From Mesorhizobium sp. M1D.F.Ca.ET.043.01.1.1 (GTDB lineage: Bacteria > Pseudomonadota > Alphaproteobacteria > Rhizobiales > Rhizobiaceae), in assembly GCF_003952385.1 (NCBI RefSeq), contig NZ_CP034444.1:4650001-4714000 (forward strand): 64,000 bases of DNA, in the 5' to 3' direction. This document shows positions 51,991-62,691 of this stretch, in pieces (within the stretch, counting starts at the first letter, position 1; every line of letters starts with the position of its first letter). A program made the position numbers and the translations under genes. The notes under the pieces are model-generated. The model was not told the origin of the DNA, did not search any database, and worked only from the letters and a program-made list of their open reading frames with translations.

Positions 51991-53070
51991 ATGATCAATC
52001 TGCCCCGCGACCGTATGGATCAAGTCGTCAAGCGTTTCGACATGCTCGAAGCGCAGATGTCGGCCGGTCCCGCCGCCGATGCCTACGTCAAGATGGCTTC
52101 GGAATATGCCGACATCCAGGAGATGGTGGGCAAGATCCGGGCATTGCGCGCCGCCGAGCGGGAGCAGGCCGACCTCGAAGCGATGCTCGCCGACAAGGCA
52201 ACCGACGCCGACATGCGGGCGCTGGCCGAGGCCGACATGCCGCAGGTCGAGGAGCACATAGAGGCGCTGCAGAAGGACATCCAGATCCTGCTTCTGCCCA
52301 AGGATGCCGCCGACGACAGGAACGCCATCCTCGAAATCCGCGCCGGCACCGGCGGCGACGAGGCGGCCTTGTTCGCCGGCGATCTGTTTCGCATGTATGA
52401 GCGCTATGCCGCCTCGCGCGGCTGGCGTTTCGAGGTCGTCTCGGCCAGCGAAGGCGAAGTCGGCGGCTACAAGGAAATCATCGCCTCGGTGTCGGGCAAG
52501 GGCGTTTTCGCGCATCTGAAGTTCGAATCGGGCGTGCACCGCGTGCAGCGCGTGCCGGAGACGGAGGCCGGCGGGCGCATTCATACCTCGGCGGCCACCG
52601 TCGCCGTGCTGCCCGAGGCCGAGGAGGTGGATATCGAGATCCGCGCTGAGGACATCCGCATCGACACGATGCGCGCCTCCGGCTCCGGCGGCCAGCATGT
52701 CAACACCACGGACTCGGCGGTGCGCATCACCCATCTGCCGACCGGCATCATGGTGGTGCAGGCGGAGAAGTCGCAACACCAGAACCGGGCGCGCGCCATG
52801 CAGATTTTGCGCGCGCGGCTCTATGACCTTGAGCGCAGCCGGGCGGATGAGGAGCGGTCGTCGTCGCGAAAATCGCAAGTCGGCTCCGGCGACCGGTCGG
52901 AACGCATCCGCACCTATAATTTCCCGCAGGGACGGCTCACCGACCACCGCATCAACCTCACGCTGTACAAGCTCGACCGGGTGATGATGGGCGAACTCGA
53001 CGAGGTGATCGACGCGCTGATCGCCGACCATCAGTCGAAGCTGCTTGCCGACATGGGCATTGATGGCTGA
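51991..53070 (+). CDS. prfA: Peptide chain release factor 1
   Basis: The 359-residue factor ends translation at UAA and UAG. The GGQ motif is at 233-235 ([16 protein letters not shown]), matching E. coli numbering. The codon-recognition tripeptide P-x-T appears as PET in '[14 protein letters not shown]'. Its stop overlaps prmC by 8 bp, so the factor and the enzyme that methylates its GGQ glutamine are translationally coupled. Confidence 0.97.
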   Translation: MINLPRDRMDQVVKRFDMLEAQMSAGPAADAYVKMASEYADIQEMVGKIRALRAAEREQADLEAMLADKATDADMRALAEADMPQVEEHIEALQKDIQILLLPKDAADDRNAILEIRAGTGGDEAALFAGDLFRMYERYAASRGWRFEVVSASEGEVGGYKEIIASVSGKGVFAHLKFESGVHRVQRVPETEAGGRIHTSAATVAVLPEAEEVDIEIRAEDIRIDTMRASGSGGQHVNTTDSAVRITHLPTGIMVVQAEKSQHQNRARAMQILRARLYDLERSRADEERSSSRKSQVGSGDRSERIRTYNFPQGRLTDHRINLTLYKLDRVMMGELDEVIDALIADHQSKLLADMGIDG

Positions 53071-53932
53071 TCCTCTGCCCGCCGCGCTCGGGCCGCTGCT
53101 GCGCGCGGCGAGGGAGAGGCTCGCTGCCGCCGGCATCGCCGATCCGGCGCTCGATTCGAGGCTGATCGTCGAGCATTTTTCCGGCACGACGCGCGCCCGG
53201 GCCATCACCGAGCCCGGTCAGCCGGTCGATGCAGGGGCTTTAACCACGATCGAGGCGGCCCTGAGACGTCGCGTCGCAGGCGAGCCGGTGCATCGCATCC
53301 TCGGCTATCGCGAATTCTACGGGCTGCGCCTGTCGCTGTCGCCGGACACGCTGGAGCCGCGCCCGGACACCGAGACGCTGGTCGACGCCGTCCTGCCCTT
53401 CGCCAGGGCAACGGCCGAAAGGCTCGGCCAATGCCGTATCCTCGATCTCGGCACCGGAACCGGCGCCATAGCGCTGGCGCTGCTCAGCGCCGTGCCGGCC
53501 GCGACCGCGACCGGCGTCGACATTTCGGCTGGCGCGCTGGCGACCGCCGCGAAAAACGCCGAGGATCTGGGGCTCGGCGGGCGCTTCAAAGCCTTGCATT
53601 CCAACTGGTTTGAAAAAGTTTCGGGCCGGTACCATGTAATTGCCGCGAACCCTCCCTATATACCCAGTCGAGACATTGGAAATCTGCAGGACGAGGTCCG
53701 CGATTTCGACCCACGCCGGGCCCTCGATGGCGGCGTGGATGGTCTGGTTCCCTACAGGATCATCGCCGGAGAGGCGGAAGGGTTTCTGGAAGCGCAGGGC
53801 AAGGTAGCGGTCGAGATCGGCCACACGCAGCAAGGCGAGGTCGCCGCGATCTTCGCGGCAGGCGGCTACAGGCTGGCGGAGGCACGGCGCGATTTCGGTG
53901 GAAACGACAGGGTTCTGGTATTCGAGCGTTGA
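53063..53932 (+). CDS. prmC: Release factor glutamine methyltransferase
   Basis: The 289-residue enzyme N5-methylates the Gln of the release-factor GGQ motif. The AdoMet site is [14 protein letters not shown] and the catalytic NPPY is at 196-199 ([11 protein letters not shown]). The N-terminal helical substrate-binding domain is present. The start is ATG 53063 inside the prfA end. It is the last gene of the lysC-ptsP-prfA-prmC run. Confidence 0.96.
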   Translation: MADPLPAALGPLLRAARERLAAAGIADPALDSRLIVEHFSGTTRARAITEPGQPVDAGALTTIEAALRRRVAGEPVHRILGYREFYGLRLSLSPDTLEPRPDTETLVDAVLPFARATAERLGQCRILDLGTGTGAIALALLSAVPAATATGVDISAGALATAAKNAEDLGLGGRFKALHSNWFEKVSGRYHVIAANPPYIPSRDIGNLQDEVRDFDPRRALDGGVDGLVPYRIIAGEAEGFLEAQGKVAVEIGHTQQGEVAAIFAAGGYRLAEARRDFGGNDRVLVFER

Positions 53933-54243
53933 AACCCCTGATGCAGTGCGAAAAAACGCTTGGCAACATTAGGGAATGCAGTTAGGTTCCGGCTTGACCG
54001 GATGAGACGAAGCAGGCAGTGCTCTTAGCGATTCGGTTTTCCTTGGAAATAGCTGCCTCCTTGCGCAAACGACGCCCATGCTTCGTGCGGGAATCGTCCG
54101 GCAAGTGATGTAACCGGAACAGGATGGCACGTGGCGCCAACGCAATCGATGCGGGCGAACGCCGGTGAAAAAACGAAACGGTTGGCTGCATGAGCGCCGC
54201 CGTTCGCGAAGAGTTTTAGAAAAATTCACATGAAGAGAGTCGA
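53933..54243. other. 311-bp gene-free stretch before the DUF4167 gene
   Basis: I see no gene, tRNA or clear terminator here. The right end has an AAAAATTCACATGAAGAGAG leader with the ribosome site for 54244. It probably holds the DUF4167 promoter. Confidence 0.5.
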
Positions 54244-55236
54244 ATGAGGCCACAACAGCAGAACAGGCGCATGCGCGGTCGCAACAACAATGGCGGCGGT
54301 GGCAACAACAACCGTAAGGGGCCCAATCCCCTGACGCGCAACTACGAGAGCAACGGTCCGGACGTGAAAATCCGGGGATCGGCTCAGCAGATCGCCGAAA
54401 AATACGCCGCACTCGCCCGTGACGCGCAAAGCTCCGGCGACCGGGTGATGGCGGAGAACTATCTCCAGCACGCCGAACACTACAATCGCATCATTGCCGC
54501 CGCGCAGGCGCAGATGCCGATCCAGAACGCCCAGCAGAACCGCGACGATTTCGATGACGACATCGATGAGGATCGCGACGAGTTCGACACCGTCGGCAAC
54601 ACCAATGCCGGCGAGGCGCAGGCTGGGCCGAACGGTTCCGGGCCGCAGCCGGTGATCGAAGGCACGCCGGCCGAGCCCGGCTTCAACCAGGAAAGCGGCC
54701 GCGACAACAACCGGCGCGACAACGGCCGCGACAGGCACCGCGACCGCCGCAACGGCGGCTATGGCCAGTACGGCCAGAATGGCCAGCGCGGCGAGGGCCA
54801 GCGCGGCGAACATGGCGGCCAGCAGTTGGACCAGAATCGCCGCAGCGAGGCACAGGCGCAGCCTGAGGCGTCCGCAGAAGCCGGGTCCGTATCCGAAGAG
54901 CAGGCTCCGATGTTCGACAGTTTCTCGCCGGCGGGCCTCGCCGCTCAGGCCGAGCGCAATGAAGCGGCGGCCGACAATGGCGGCGGGCGCCGGCAGAGGC
55001 GTCCGCGTCGCGGTCGCGGCAGTGCCGAGCAGGGCTACAGCGCCGAGCCGGGCAATGGCGATGAGGGCAATGCCGGCCGGGCGGACAGCCCCGCCGATGA
55101 CGGCGGCGCCGCGGAGAACCGCAACGACGCGGTCGTCACTGGCAATGAGCCGGCGAGTGCAGCGCCGAGCGAGAGCGTCGCCAACGAGCCGGCGGGCGGT
55201 ACCGGCGAACCGGCGGTCGCCGACGCAAATAACTGA
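54244..55236 (+). CDS. DUF4167 protein (RNA-binding-like, low complexity)
   Basis: The 330-residue protein starts MRPQQQNRRMRGRNNNGGGG, then has the folded DUF4167 segment at about 25-90 ('GPNPLTRNYESNGPDVKIRG', 'ENYLQHAEHYNRIIAAAQ'). A long disordered Gly/Asn/Arg/Gln-rich region follows, with 'RQRRPRRGRG' near 255. The composition suggests RNA binding, but no function is proven. It lies between prmC and clpB with its own strong terminator at 55275. Confidence 0.92.
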   Translation: MRPQQQNRRMRGRNNNGGGGNNNRKGPNPLTRNYESNGPDVKIRGSAQQIAEKYAALARDAQSSGDRVMAENYLQHAEHYNRIIAAAQAQMPIQNAQQNRDDFDDDIDEDRDEFDTVGNTNAGEAQAGPNGSGPQPVIEGTPAEPGFNQESGRDNNRRDNGRDRHRDRRNGGYGQYGQNGQRGEGQRGEHGGQQLDQNRRSEAQAQPEASAEAGSVSEEQAPMFDSFSPAGLAAQAERNEAAADNGGGRRQRRPRRGRGSAEQGYSAEPGNGDEGNAGRADSPADDGGAAENRNDAVVTGNEPASAAPSESVANEPAGGTGEPAVADANN

Positions 55237-55274
55237 TCCCCGGCAACTGATCCGGGTTCTTTTTCAGGCATTCG

Positions 55275-55308
55275 ACGGCGGAGAGAAATCTCCGCCGTTT
55301 TCGTTTTT
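55275..55308 (+). terminator. Rho-independent terminator of the DUF4167 gene
   Basis: ACGGCGGAGA - GAAA - TCTCCGCCGT is a perfect 10-bp stem with a GAAA tetraloop, followed by TTTTCGTTTTT. It is the best intrinsic terminator in the window. Confidence 0.95.
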
Positions 55309-55330
55309 CCGCGTCCTTGTTTTGACGCCT

Positions 55331-55367
55331 GTCGCTCCCCCAAAACCGCGAAGCACTTTTGGGCGAC
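55331..55367. repeat. Dispersed palindrome, family A copy 3 (diverged)
   Basis: GTCGC at 55331-55335 and GCGAC at 55363-55367 bracket CCAAAACCGCG and CACTTTTGGG. The unit aligns with the copies at 962 and 15095 and is followed by the same CATGC-x-TTAG tail as the copy at 962. It lies between the DUF4167 gene terminator and the clpB promoter. Confidence 0.7.
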
Positions 55368-55406
55368 ATGCATTAGAATATTGTGCGTTGACCGATATCA
55401 AGGCGT

Positions 55407-55440
55407 CTTGAGAGACCCGGGCCTATACACCATATCTCGG
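55407..55440 (+). promoter_or_regulatory. Possible RpoH (sigma-32) heat-shock promoter of clpB
   Basis: CTTGAG at 55407 and CATATCTCGG at 55431-55440 resemble the alphaproteobacterial RpoH boxes CTTG and CYTATNTNNG, with one mismatch in the -10. The spacer is 18 bp from CTTGAG. clpB is a classic RpoH target. Confidence 0.45.
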
Positions 55441-55528
55441 CTGAACAGGGCCCGGCTCGAATGAGCGGGTCCGTCACCGCAATCGGATCCGGTGCCGCAA
55501 CGCGGGCCGGTGATGGAAGGAGACAGAT

Positions 55529-58135
<2,607 letters not shown>

Positions 58136-58151
58136 TTCGAGCCAGAGCGGA

Positions 58152-58194
58152 GCAATCCGAGGAAGCTGCCTGCCGGTTTTCCGCCCGGAATTGC
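58152..58194. repeat. 43-bp dispersed palindrome, family B copy 3
   Basis: GCAATCC at the left and GGAATTGC at the right frame GGAAGC and GGTTTTCC. The unit and its GAAACAAATACCTGGAGCG flank match the copies at 33605 and 13104 in reverse orientation. It sits just after the clpB stop. Confidence 0.8.
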
Positions 58195-58311
58195 GTGAAA
58201 CAAATACCTGGAGCGCTTCGCACCCGGCCGGTGGGGCGCGCTCTTGCATTTCGGCAGGGCCTTGCTGCAAGACCGATACCGATCTCGGTTATCGGGAAGA
58301 GGGGCGATTCG

Positions 58312-58671
58312 TTGAAGCTCGAGGACTACAACGGCTTTTGCGCCTCGCTTCCCGCCGCGACGCATGTCGTGCAGTGGGGCGGCGCCCATGTGTGGAAGGT
58401 CGGCGGCAAGGTGTTTGCGATCGGCGGTCATAACCGGGAGGGCCAGGTCTTCGTCACCTTCAAATGTTCCGACATGGCCTTCGACGTGCTGAAGGAACAG
58501 CCGGGCTGCCGGCCCGCGCCCTATCTCGCCTCGCGCGGCATGAAGTGGATCCAGCGCCAGACAAGCCAGAGCATGGATGATGCGGCGCTGAAGGACTATC
58601 TGCGCGAAAGCCACCGTCTGGTCGTGCTGAAGCTGACGAAACTGGCGCGCAGCGAACTAGGGCTGGGCTGA
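58312..58671 (+). CDS. MmcQ/YjbR-family protein
   Basis: The 119-residue protein has the CyaY-like YjbR fold pattern: 'HVVQWGGAHVWKVGGKVFAIGG', 'VTFKCSDMAFDVLKEQPGCRPAPYLA' and 'DYLRESHRLVVLKLT'. Members are suggested to bind DNA, but evidence is thin. TTG 58312 is chosen because AAGAGGGG lies 7 bp upstream and the fold begins there; a frame from ATG 58195 also exists but covers part of a family B repeat flank. Confidence 0.85.
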   Translation: MKLEDYNGFCASLPAATHVVQWGGAHVWKVGGKVFAIGGHNREGQVFVTFKCSDMAFDVLKEQPGCRPAPYLASRGMKWIQRQTSQSMDDAALKDYLRESHRLVVLKLTKLARSELGLG

Positions 58672-58812
58672 CATTCGGTTCGGGATCATGGTGAAACGCC
58701 GGAAATCCGCCATCTTCATGCCCGGTTCATGTTGGAACCTTAATTTTGGTAACTGGTTTGCTGGCGAAATTGTCGCCTGCCAAGACCGAGCCGACCGGAG
58801 AGCCTGACCCAC

Positions 58813-60354
58813 ATGCTGCGCACCATCTTTTCCCTTTCGGCACTCGCGGCCGGGCTGGTGTCTTCCGGTGCGCTCGCGGCACCGAGCGGCGATGATGCGC
58901 AGAAGTCGGCCCGGGCCGCTCAACACGGCGGGCTCGTGCTCGCCCAGGACGGCAATATCGACATCTATTACGATGCCAGGGGCAACCGGGTGCTTGTCGA
59001 TGCCGACACCGGCAAGGTCATCGCCATCCAGCCGCCGGGGACGAGGCTCGACCGCCGGGCCCTGCGCCGCCAGCAGCGGATGCAGGAGCTTGGGCGGGCG
59101 CCGGTCGAGGACGACGACCGCTACTACCTCGACAATCCCGAGGACATGGCGCGCTTCCGCCGCAAGCAGCTCGAAGAAGAGGGCACGGTGATTCCACCGC
59201 CGGCCGACGATTACGGTTCCAACGGCGACAATTCCGTCGATGCCTATCCGCCGGCGCCGAGCGACGAGGGTTACGCCACCACCTATCCGGGGGCGCCGAA
59301 GTCGGACGCGATCCAGCGCCAGCCACTGGACGAGGCGTCGATCGATCCGGAACAGCCCGGCCAGGGGGAAGTGCTGCAGGTCAATCCGGAGACGCAAGCC
59401 GCGCTGCCGCCGGATACGGGCGGCAAGGCGACCGTCGATCCGTCGCTGTCGCTCGGCGTGCGCCAGGACGTGGCCGACCTCCAGGTGCTGCTCGACCGCG
59501 CCGGCGCTTCGCCGGGCGTCATCGACGGCCGCTTCGGCTCGAATGTCGACAAGGCCTTGGCCGCCTACAACCAGATCACCGGCAGCAATCTGAAATCGAC
59601 CGATGCGGTCGGCATCAAGACGGCGCTCGCCCAGTCTGGCGGCGACGCCTTCGCCTCCTACACGATCACGCCGGAGGATGCGGCCGGGCCCTATGTCGCC
59701 TCGATCCCGGAAGATTACAGCCAGAAGGCCAAGCTCGACCGCATGGGCTACACCTCCGTCACCGAGGCGCTCGCCGAGCGCTTCCACATGGACGAAGGCT
59801 ATCTGAAGTCGATCAACAAGGGGCTCGACTTCAACCGTCCCGGCACCATCATCAAGGTCGCCAATTTCGGCAAGCTGGTGTCGACGCCGGTTGCCCGCAT
59901 CATCGCCGACAAGGACAAGAAGGAAGTTTTTGCCTATGACGCGGGCGGCAAGCTGGTCGCGGCCTATCCGACCACCATCGGCTCGGCCGACACGCCGTCG
60001 CCCACCGGCATCCACGCCGTATCGCGCATCGCGCTCGACCCGAACTACACCTACAATCCCAACATCAATTTCAAGCAGGGTCAGAACGACAGGATCCTGA
60101 CCATCCCGCCGGGGCCGAACGGCCCGGTCGGCTCGGTCTGGATCGCGCTGGACAAGCCGACCTACGGCATCCACGGAACGCCCGACCCCTCCAAGATCGG
60201 CAAGACCGAAAGCCATGGCTGCGTGCGGCTGACCAATTGGGACGCTCGCGAACTCGCCAAGCTGGTCTCGCCGGGCGTCACAGTGGAATTCGTCGGCGGA
60301 CCATCAATCGCCGATGTCGGCGGGACCTCAACCGATGAATTTACGCAGCAATGA
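58813..60354 (+). CDS. L,D-transpeptidase (YkuD) with peptidoglycan-binding domain
   Basis: The 513-residue secreted enzyme has a signal peptide (MLRTIFSLSALAAGLVSSGALA). A variable Pro-rich region follows to about 210. A PG_binding_1 domain at about 215-275 contains 'DLQVLLDRAGASPGVIDGRFGSNVDKALAAY'. The YkuD catalytic domain at about 365-500 has the H-x-C motif region 'HGTPDPSKIGKTESHGCVRLTN'. It forms 3-3 cross-links or anchors proteins. In rhizobia such enzymes act in polar growth. Its last 27 bp overlap the convergent channel gene. Confidence 0.93.
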   Translation: MLRTIFSLSALAAGLVSSGALAAPSGDDAQKSARAAQHGGLVLAQDGNIDIYYDARGNRVLVDADTGKVIAIQPPGTRLDRRALRRQQRMQELGRAPVEDDDRYYLDNPEDMARFRRKQLEEEGTVIPPPADDYGSNGDNSVDAYPPAPSDEGYATTYPGAPKSDAIQRQPLDEASIDPEQPGQGEVLQVNPETQAALPPDTGGKATVDPSLSLGVRQDVADLQVLLDRAGASPGVIDGRFGSNVDKALAAYNQITGSNLKSTDAVGIKTALAQSGGDAFASYTITPEDAAGPYVASIPEDYSQKAKLDRMGYTSVTEALAERFHMDEGYLKSINKGLDFNRPGTIIKVANFGKLVSTPVARIIADKDKKEVFAYDAGGKLVAAYPTTIGSADTPSPTGIHAVSRIALDPNYTYNPNINFKQGQNDRILTIPPGPNGPVGSVWIALDKPTYGIHGTPDPSKIGKTESHGCVRLTNWDARELAKLVSPGVTVEFVGGPSIADVGGTSTDEFTQQ

Positions 60355-60960
60355 GCCGCGCAGTGCGGCGGCATAGATCAGCTGCACCAGCAAAATGAAG
60401 GCGATGCTCAGCAGCGGAGTGATGAGGCAAAGCAATGCCCCGATCGCCCACAGGATCTGCGCCTTGACTATGCGCTGATAGACGGTGCGCCGCGTTTGCG
60501 CATCGACATCCTCCACCAGCATGCCATTCCTTTCGGCATACCACCAGCTCGCCAACAGCGTGATGCCGAGCATCAGAAGGTTCAGCCAGTAGACGAGCAC
60601 CGCGACCCGGAATTCGAGGAAGTCGGCCAGCAGGTCGGTGGAAAACGGCAACAGCGCGATGAAGGCGAGAAAGCAGAGGTTGAGCGTCGCAAGCCGCCGG
60701 TCCGACTTCGCGATCAGGCTATGCTGCGCCTGCTGGCCGAACCAGAAGATGGTCAGCGTCAGGAAGCTGAGCGCATAGGTCAGGAAACGCGGCGCCAAAG
60801 CCAGGACAGCCGCGAGCAGCTCGCCTTCCGAATGCACCGCTTCGTGCCCCGGCACCCTGATCTCCAGCACGATCAAGGTCAGCGCGATGGCAAAGACGCC
60901 GTCGGTTATGCCGACGATGCGGCCGCGTCCTTCGGCTGACGGTTCGAGCGGCCGCTTCAT
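60328..60960 (-). CDS. TMEM175-like potassium channel (DUF1211)
   Basis: The 210-residue membrane protein has six hydrophobic helices. Helix 1 carries the DUF1211 core 'GITDGVFAIALTLIVLEI'. The usual FSD selectivity-linked triplet reads ITD here, an unusual form. Bacterial TMEM175 proteins are tetrameric K+ leak channels. ATG 60960 (MKRPLEPSAEGRGR) is chosen as it precedes helix 1 directly; the frame to 61056 adds residues without character. Confidence 0.85.
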   Translation of the reverse strand: MKRPLEPSAEGRGRIVGITDGVFAIALTLIVLEIRVPGHEAVHSEGELLAAVLALAPRFLTYALSFLTLTIFWFGQQAQHSLIAKSDRRLATLNLCFLAFIALLPFSTDLLADFLEFRVAVLVYWLNLLMLGITLLASWWYAERNGMLVEDVDAQTRRTVYQRIVKAQILWAIGALLCLITPLLSIAFILLVQLIYAAALRGSLLRKFIG

Positions 60961-61137
60961 GGTTCCTTCCCCCCTTTTGCGCGCAAGTTCGGACGACGGG
61001 CCGGAACCTAGCACGCAGCGGTTCGTTTGCATCGTGAATGCCGCTCCGCTGGCCATGCGGCCAGTTCAATCTGGTTTCAGAAACAGCAATCCTCTGGCTC
61101 GTTGTGACGAATGCGCCGGAGAGCTAAGCAGGCTTTC

Positions 61138-62691
61138 ATGCAGTCCCTGAACGAAGCCACCGCCGATTCGATTTCGACCGCGCCGCGCGCGAACGGCACG
61201 TTCTGCCCGCAGACGCAGCGCAAGTTCGTGCTGGTGGCGGCGATCCTCGCCTCGGCGCTCGGCTTCATCGACGGTTCGGTCCTGGCGATCGCCATGCCGG
61301 CGCTGCGCGTCAATCTCGGCGCCGGCCTGGCGGAGGCGCAGTGGATCTCCAACGCCTACGCGCTGACGCTTTCGGCGCTGATTCTGGCAGGGGGCGCGGC
61401 CGGCGACCGATTCGGCCTCAGGCGCGCATTCGTGACCGGCATCGCGCTCTTCATCGCGGCCTCGCTCGCCTGCGCGCTGGCGCCCAATCCGGCCGTGCTG
61501 ATCGCGTTCCGCGCCATTCAGGGCATTGGCGCCGCCATCATGGTGCCGGGCAGCCTGGCCATCATCGCCAAGGCCTATCCGAAAAAGGAGCGTGGCCGGG
61601 CGATCGGTATCTGGGCGGCCGCTTCGGCGCTGACGACGGCGCTCGGGCCGGTGCTGGGTGGTTTCGTGCTGTCGACCTTCGGCAACGGCGTCTGGCGCGC
61701 GATCTTTGCCGTCAATCTGCCACTCGGACTGGTTTCGATCTATCTGCTGCTCTTCAAGATCCCGGCCGACCAGCCGACCGAACAGCGCAGCCTCGACCTT
61801 GGCGGCGCCGCGCTCGCCACGCTGGCCTTCGGATCGCTGGCCTATGGATTGACGGCGATGAACGCCGAGGGAAGCGGGCTGATGGCCGGGCCGGCGATCG
61901 TCGCCGGCGTCGTCCTGCTTTTCCTCTTCATCTTCTACGAGCGCTGGCAGCGCGAGCCGATGATCGATCTTGGCCTGTTTCGCATCGGCGCCTTCGCCGG
62001 CGCCAATCTCGCCACCTTCTTCCTTTATTTCGCGCTGTCTGCCAATCTCTTCTACCTGCCGATGGTCCTGATCGCGGGCTGGGGGTTGAGCTCGGCCGAG
62101 GTCGGCTTCATTTTCCTGCCGCTGTCGGCATTGATCGCGCTGCTGTCGGGGCCGGTCGGCCACTGGTCCGACGAGATCGGCCCGCGCCTGCCTATCGCCG
62201 CCGGCAGCTTCGTCGTCGCCATCGCTTTTGCCGGGCTCACCCTGCTCTCTCACGCCGGCATCCATAATTTCTGGACCGGCACCTTTCCGCTGATGGCCTT
62301 GATGGGGCTCGGCATGGCGCTTGTGGTGTCGCCGCTGTCGACGGCGGTCATGACCTCGGTCGAGGACAAGGATACGGGCGCCGCATCGGGCATCAACAAT
62401 GCCGTGTCGCGCGTCGGCGGCCTGATCGCGGTGGCGGCCATGGGCTCGCTCGCGGCTTTCGTCTATGCGCGGTCGACCGGCAATCCTGCCGGCATCCCCA
62501 GTTTCGGCGAGCCGCCGACGTCCGGGCTCGCGGCCGATCTCGATGCGTTGCGGATTGCGGCAAGCGATTCGGCTTTTGCCGCGGTCGCCGCCGTCACGAC
62601 GCTGCTTTGCCTGCTGTCGTCGCTCGTCGCCTGGTTCACCGTGCCTGGCCAGGCGTCCCCCTGGCCACGGCGAGGCGAACGACGCGATTAA
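61138..62691 (+). CDS. MFS drug exporter, DHA2 family (14 TM)
   Basis: The 517-residue protein has 14 hydrophobic helices. The DHA2 landmarks are 'LGFIDGSVLAIAMPALR' in helix 1, 'WISNAYALTLSALILAGGAAGDRFGLRRAF' in helices 2-3 and 'GPVLGGFVLS' motif C. It probably exports drugs or other small compounds with protons. ATG 61138 (MQSLNEATAD) has AGCAGG 6 bp before it; ATG 61111 is also in frame but lacks a ribosome site. It stops 4 bp past the stop of the convergent peptidase gene (overlap). Confidence 0.9.
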   Translation: MQSLNEATADSISTAPRANGTFCPQTQRKFVLVAAILASALGFIDGSVLAIAMPALRVNLGAGLAEAQWISNAYALTLSALILAGGAAGDRFGLRRAFVTGIALFIAASLACALAPNPAVLIAFRAIQGIGAAIMVPGSLAIIAKAYPKKERGRAIGIWAAASALTTALGPVLGGFVLSTFGNGVWRAIFAVNLPLGLVSIYLLLFKIPADQPTEQRSLDLGGAALATLAFGSLAYGLTAMNAEGSGLMAGPAIVAGVVLLFLFIFYERWQREPMIDLGLFRIGAFAGANLATFFLYFALSANLFYLPMVLIAGWGLSSAEVGFIFLPLSALIALLSGPVGHWSDEIGPRLPIAAGSFVVAIAFAGLTLLSHAGIHNFWTGTFPLMALMGLGMALVVSPLSTAVMTSVEDKDTGAASGINNAVSRVGGLIAVAAMGSLAAFVYARSTGNPAGIPSFGEPPTSGLAADLDALRIAASDSAFAAVAAVTTLLCLLSSLVAWFTVPGQASPWPRRGERRD

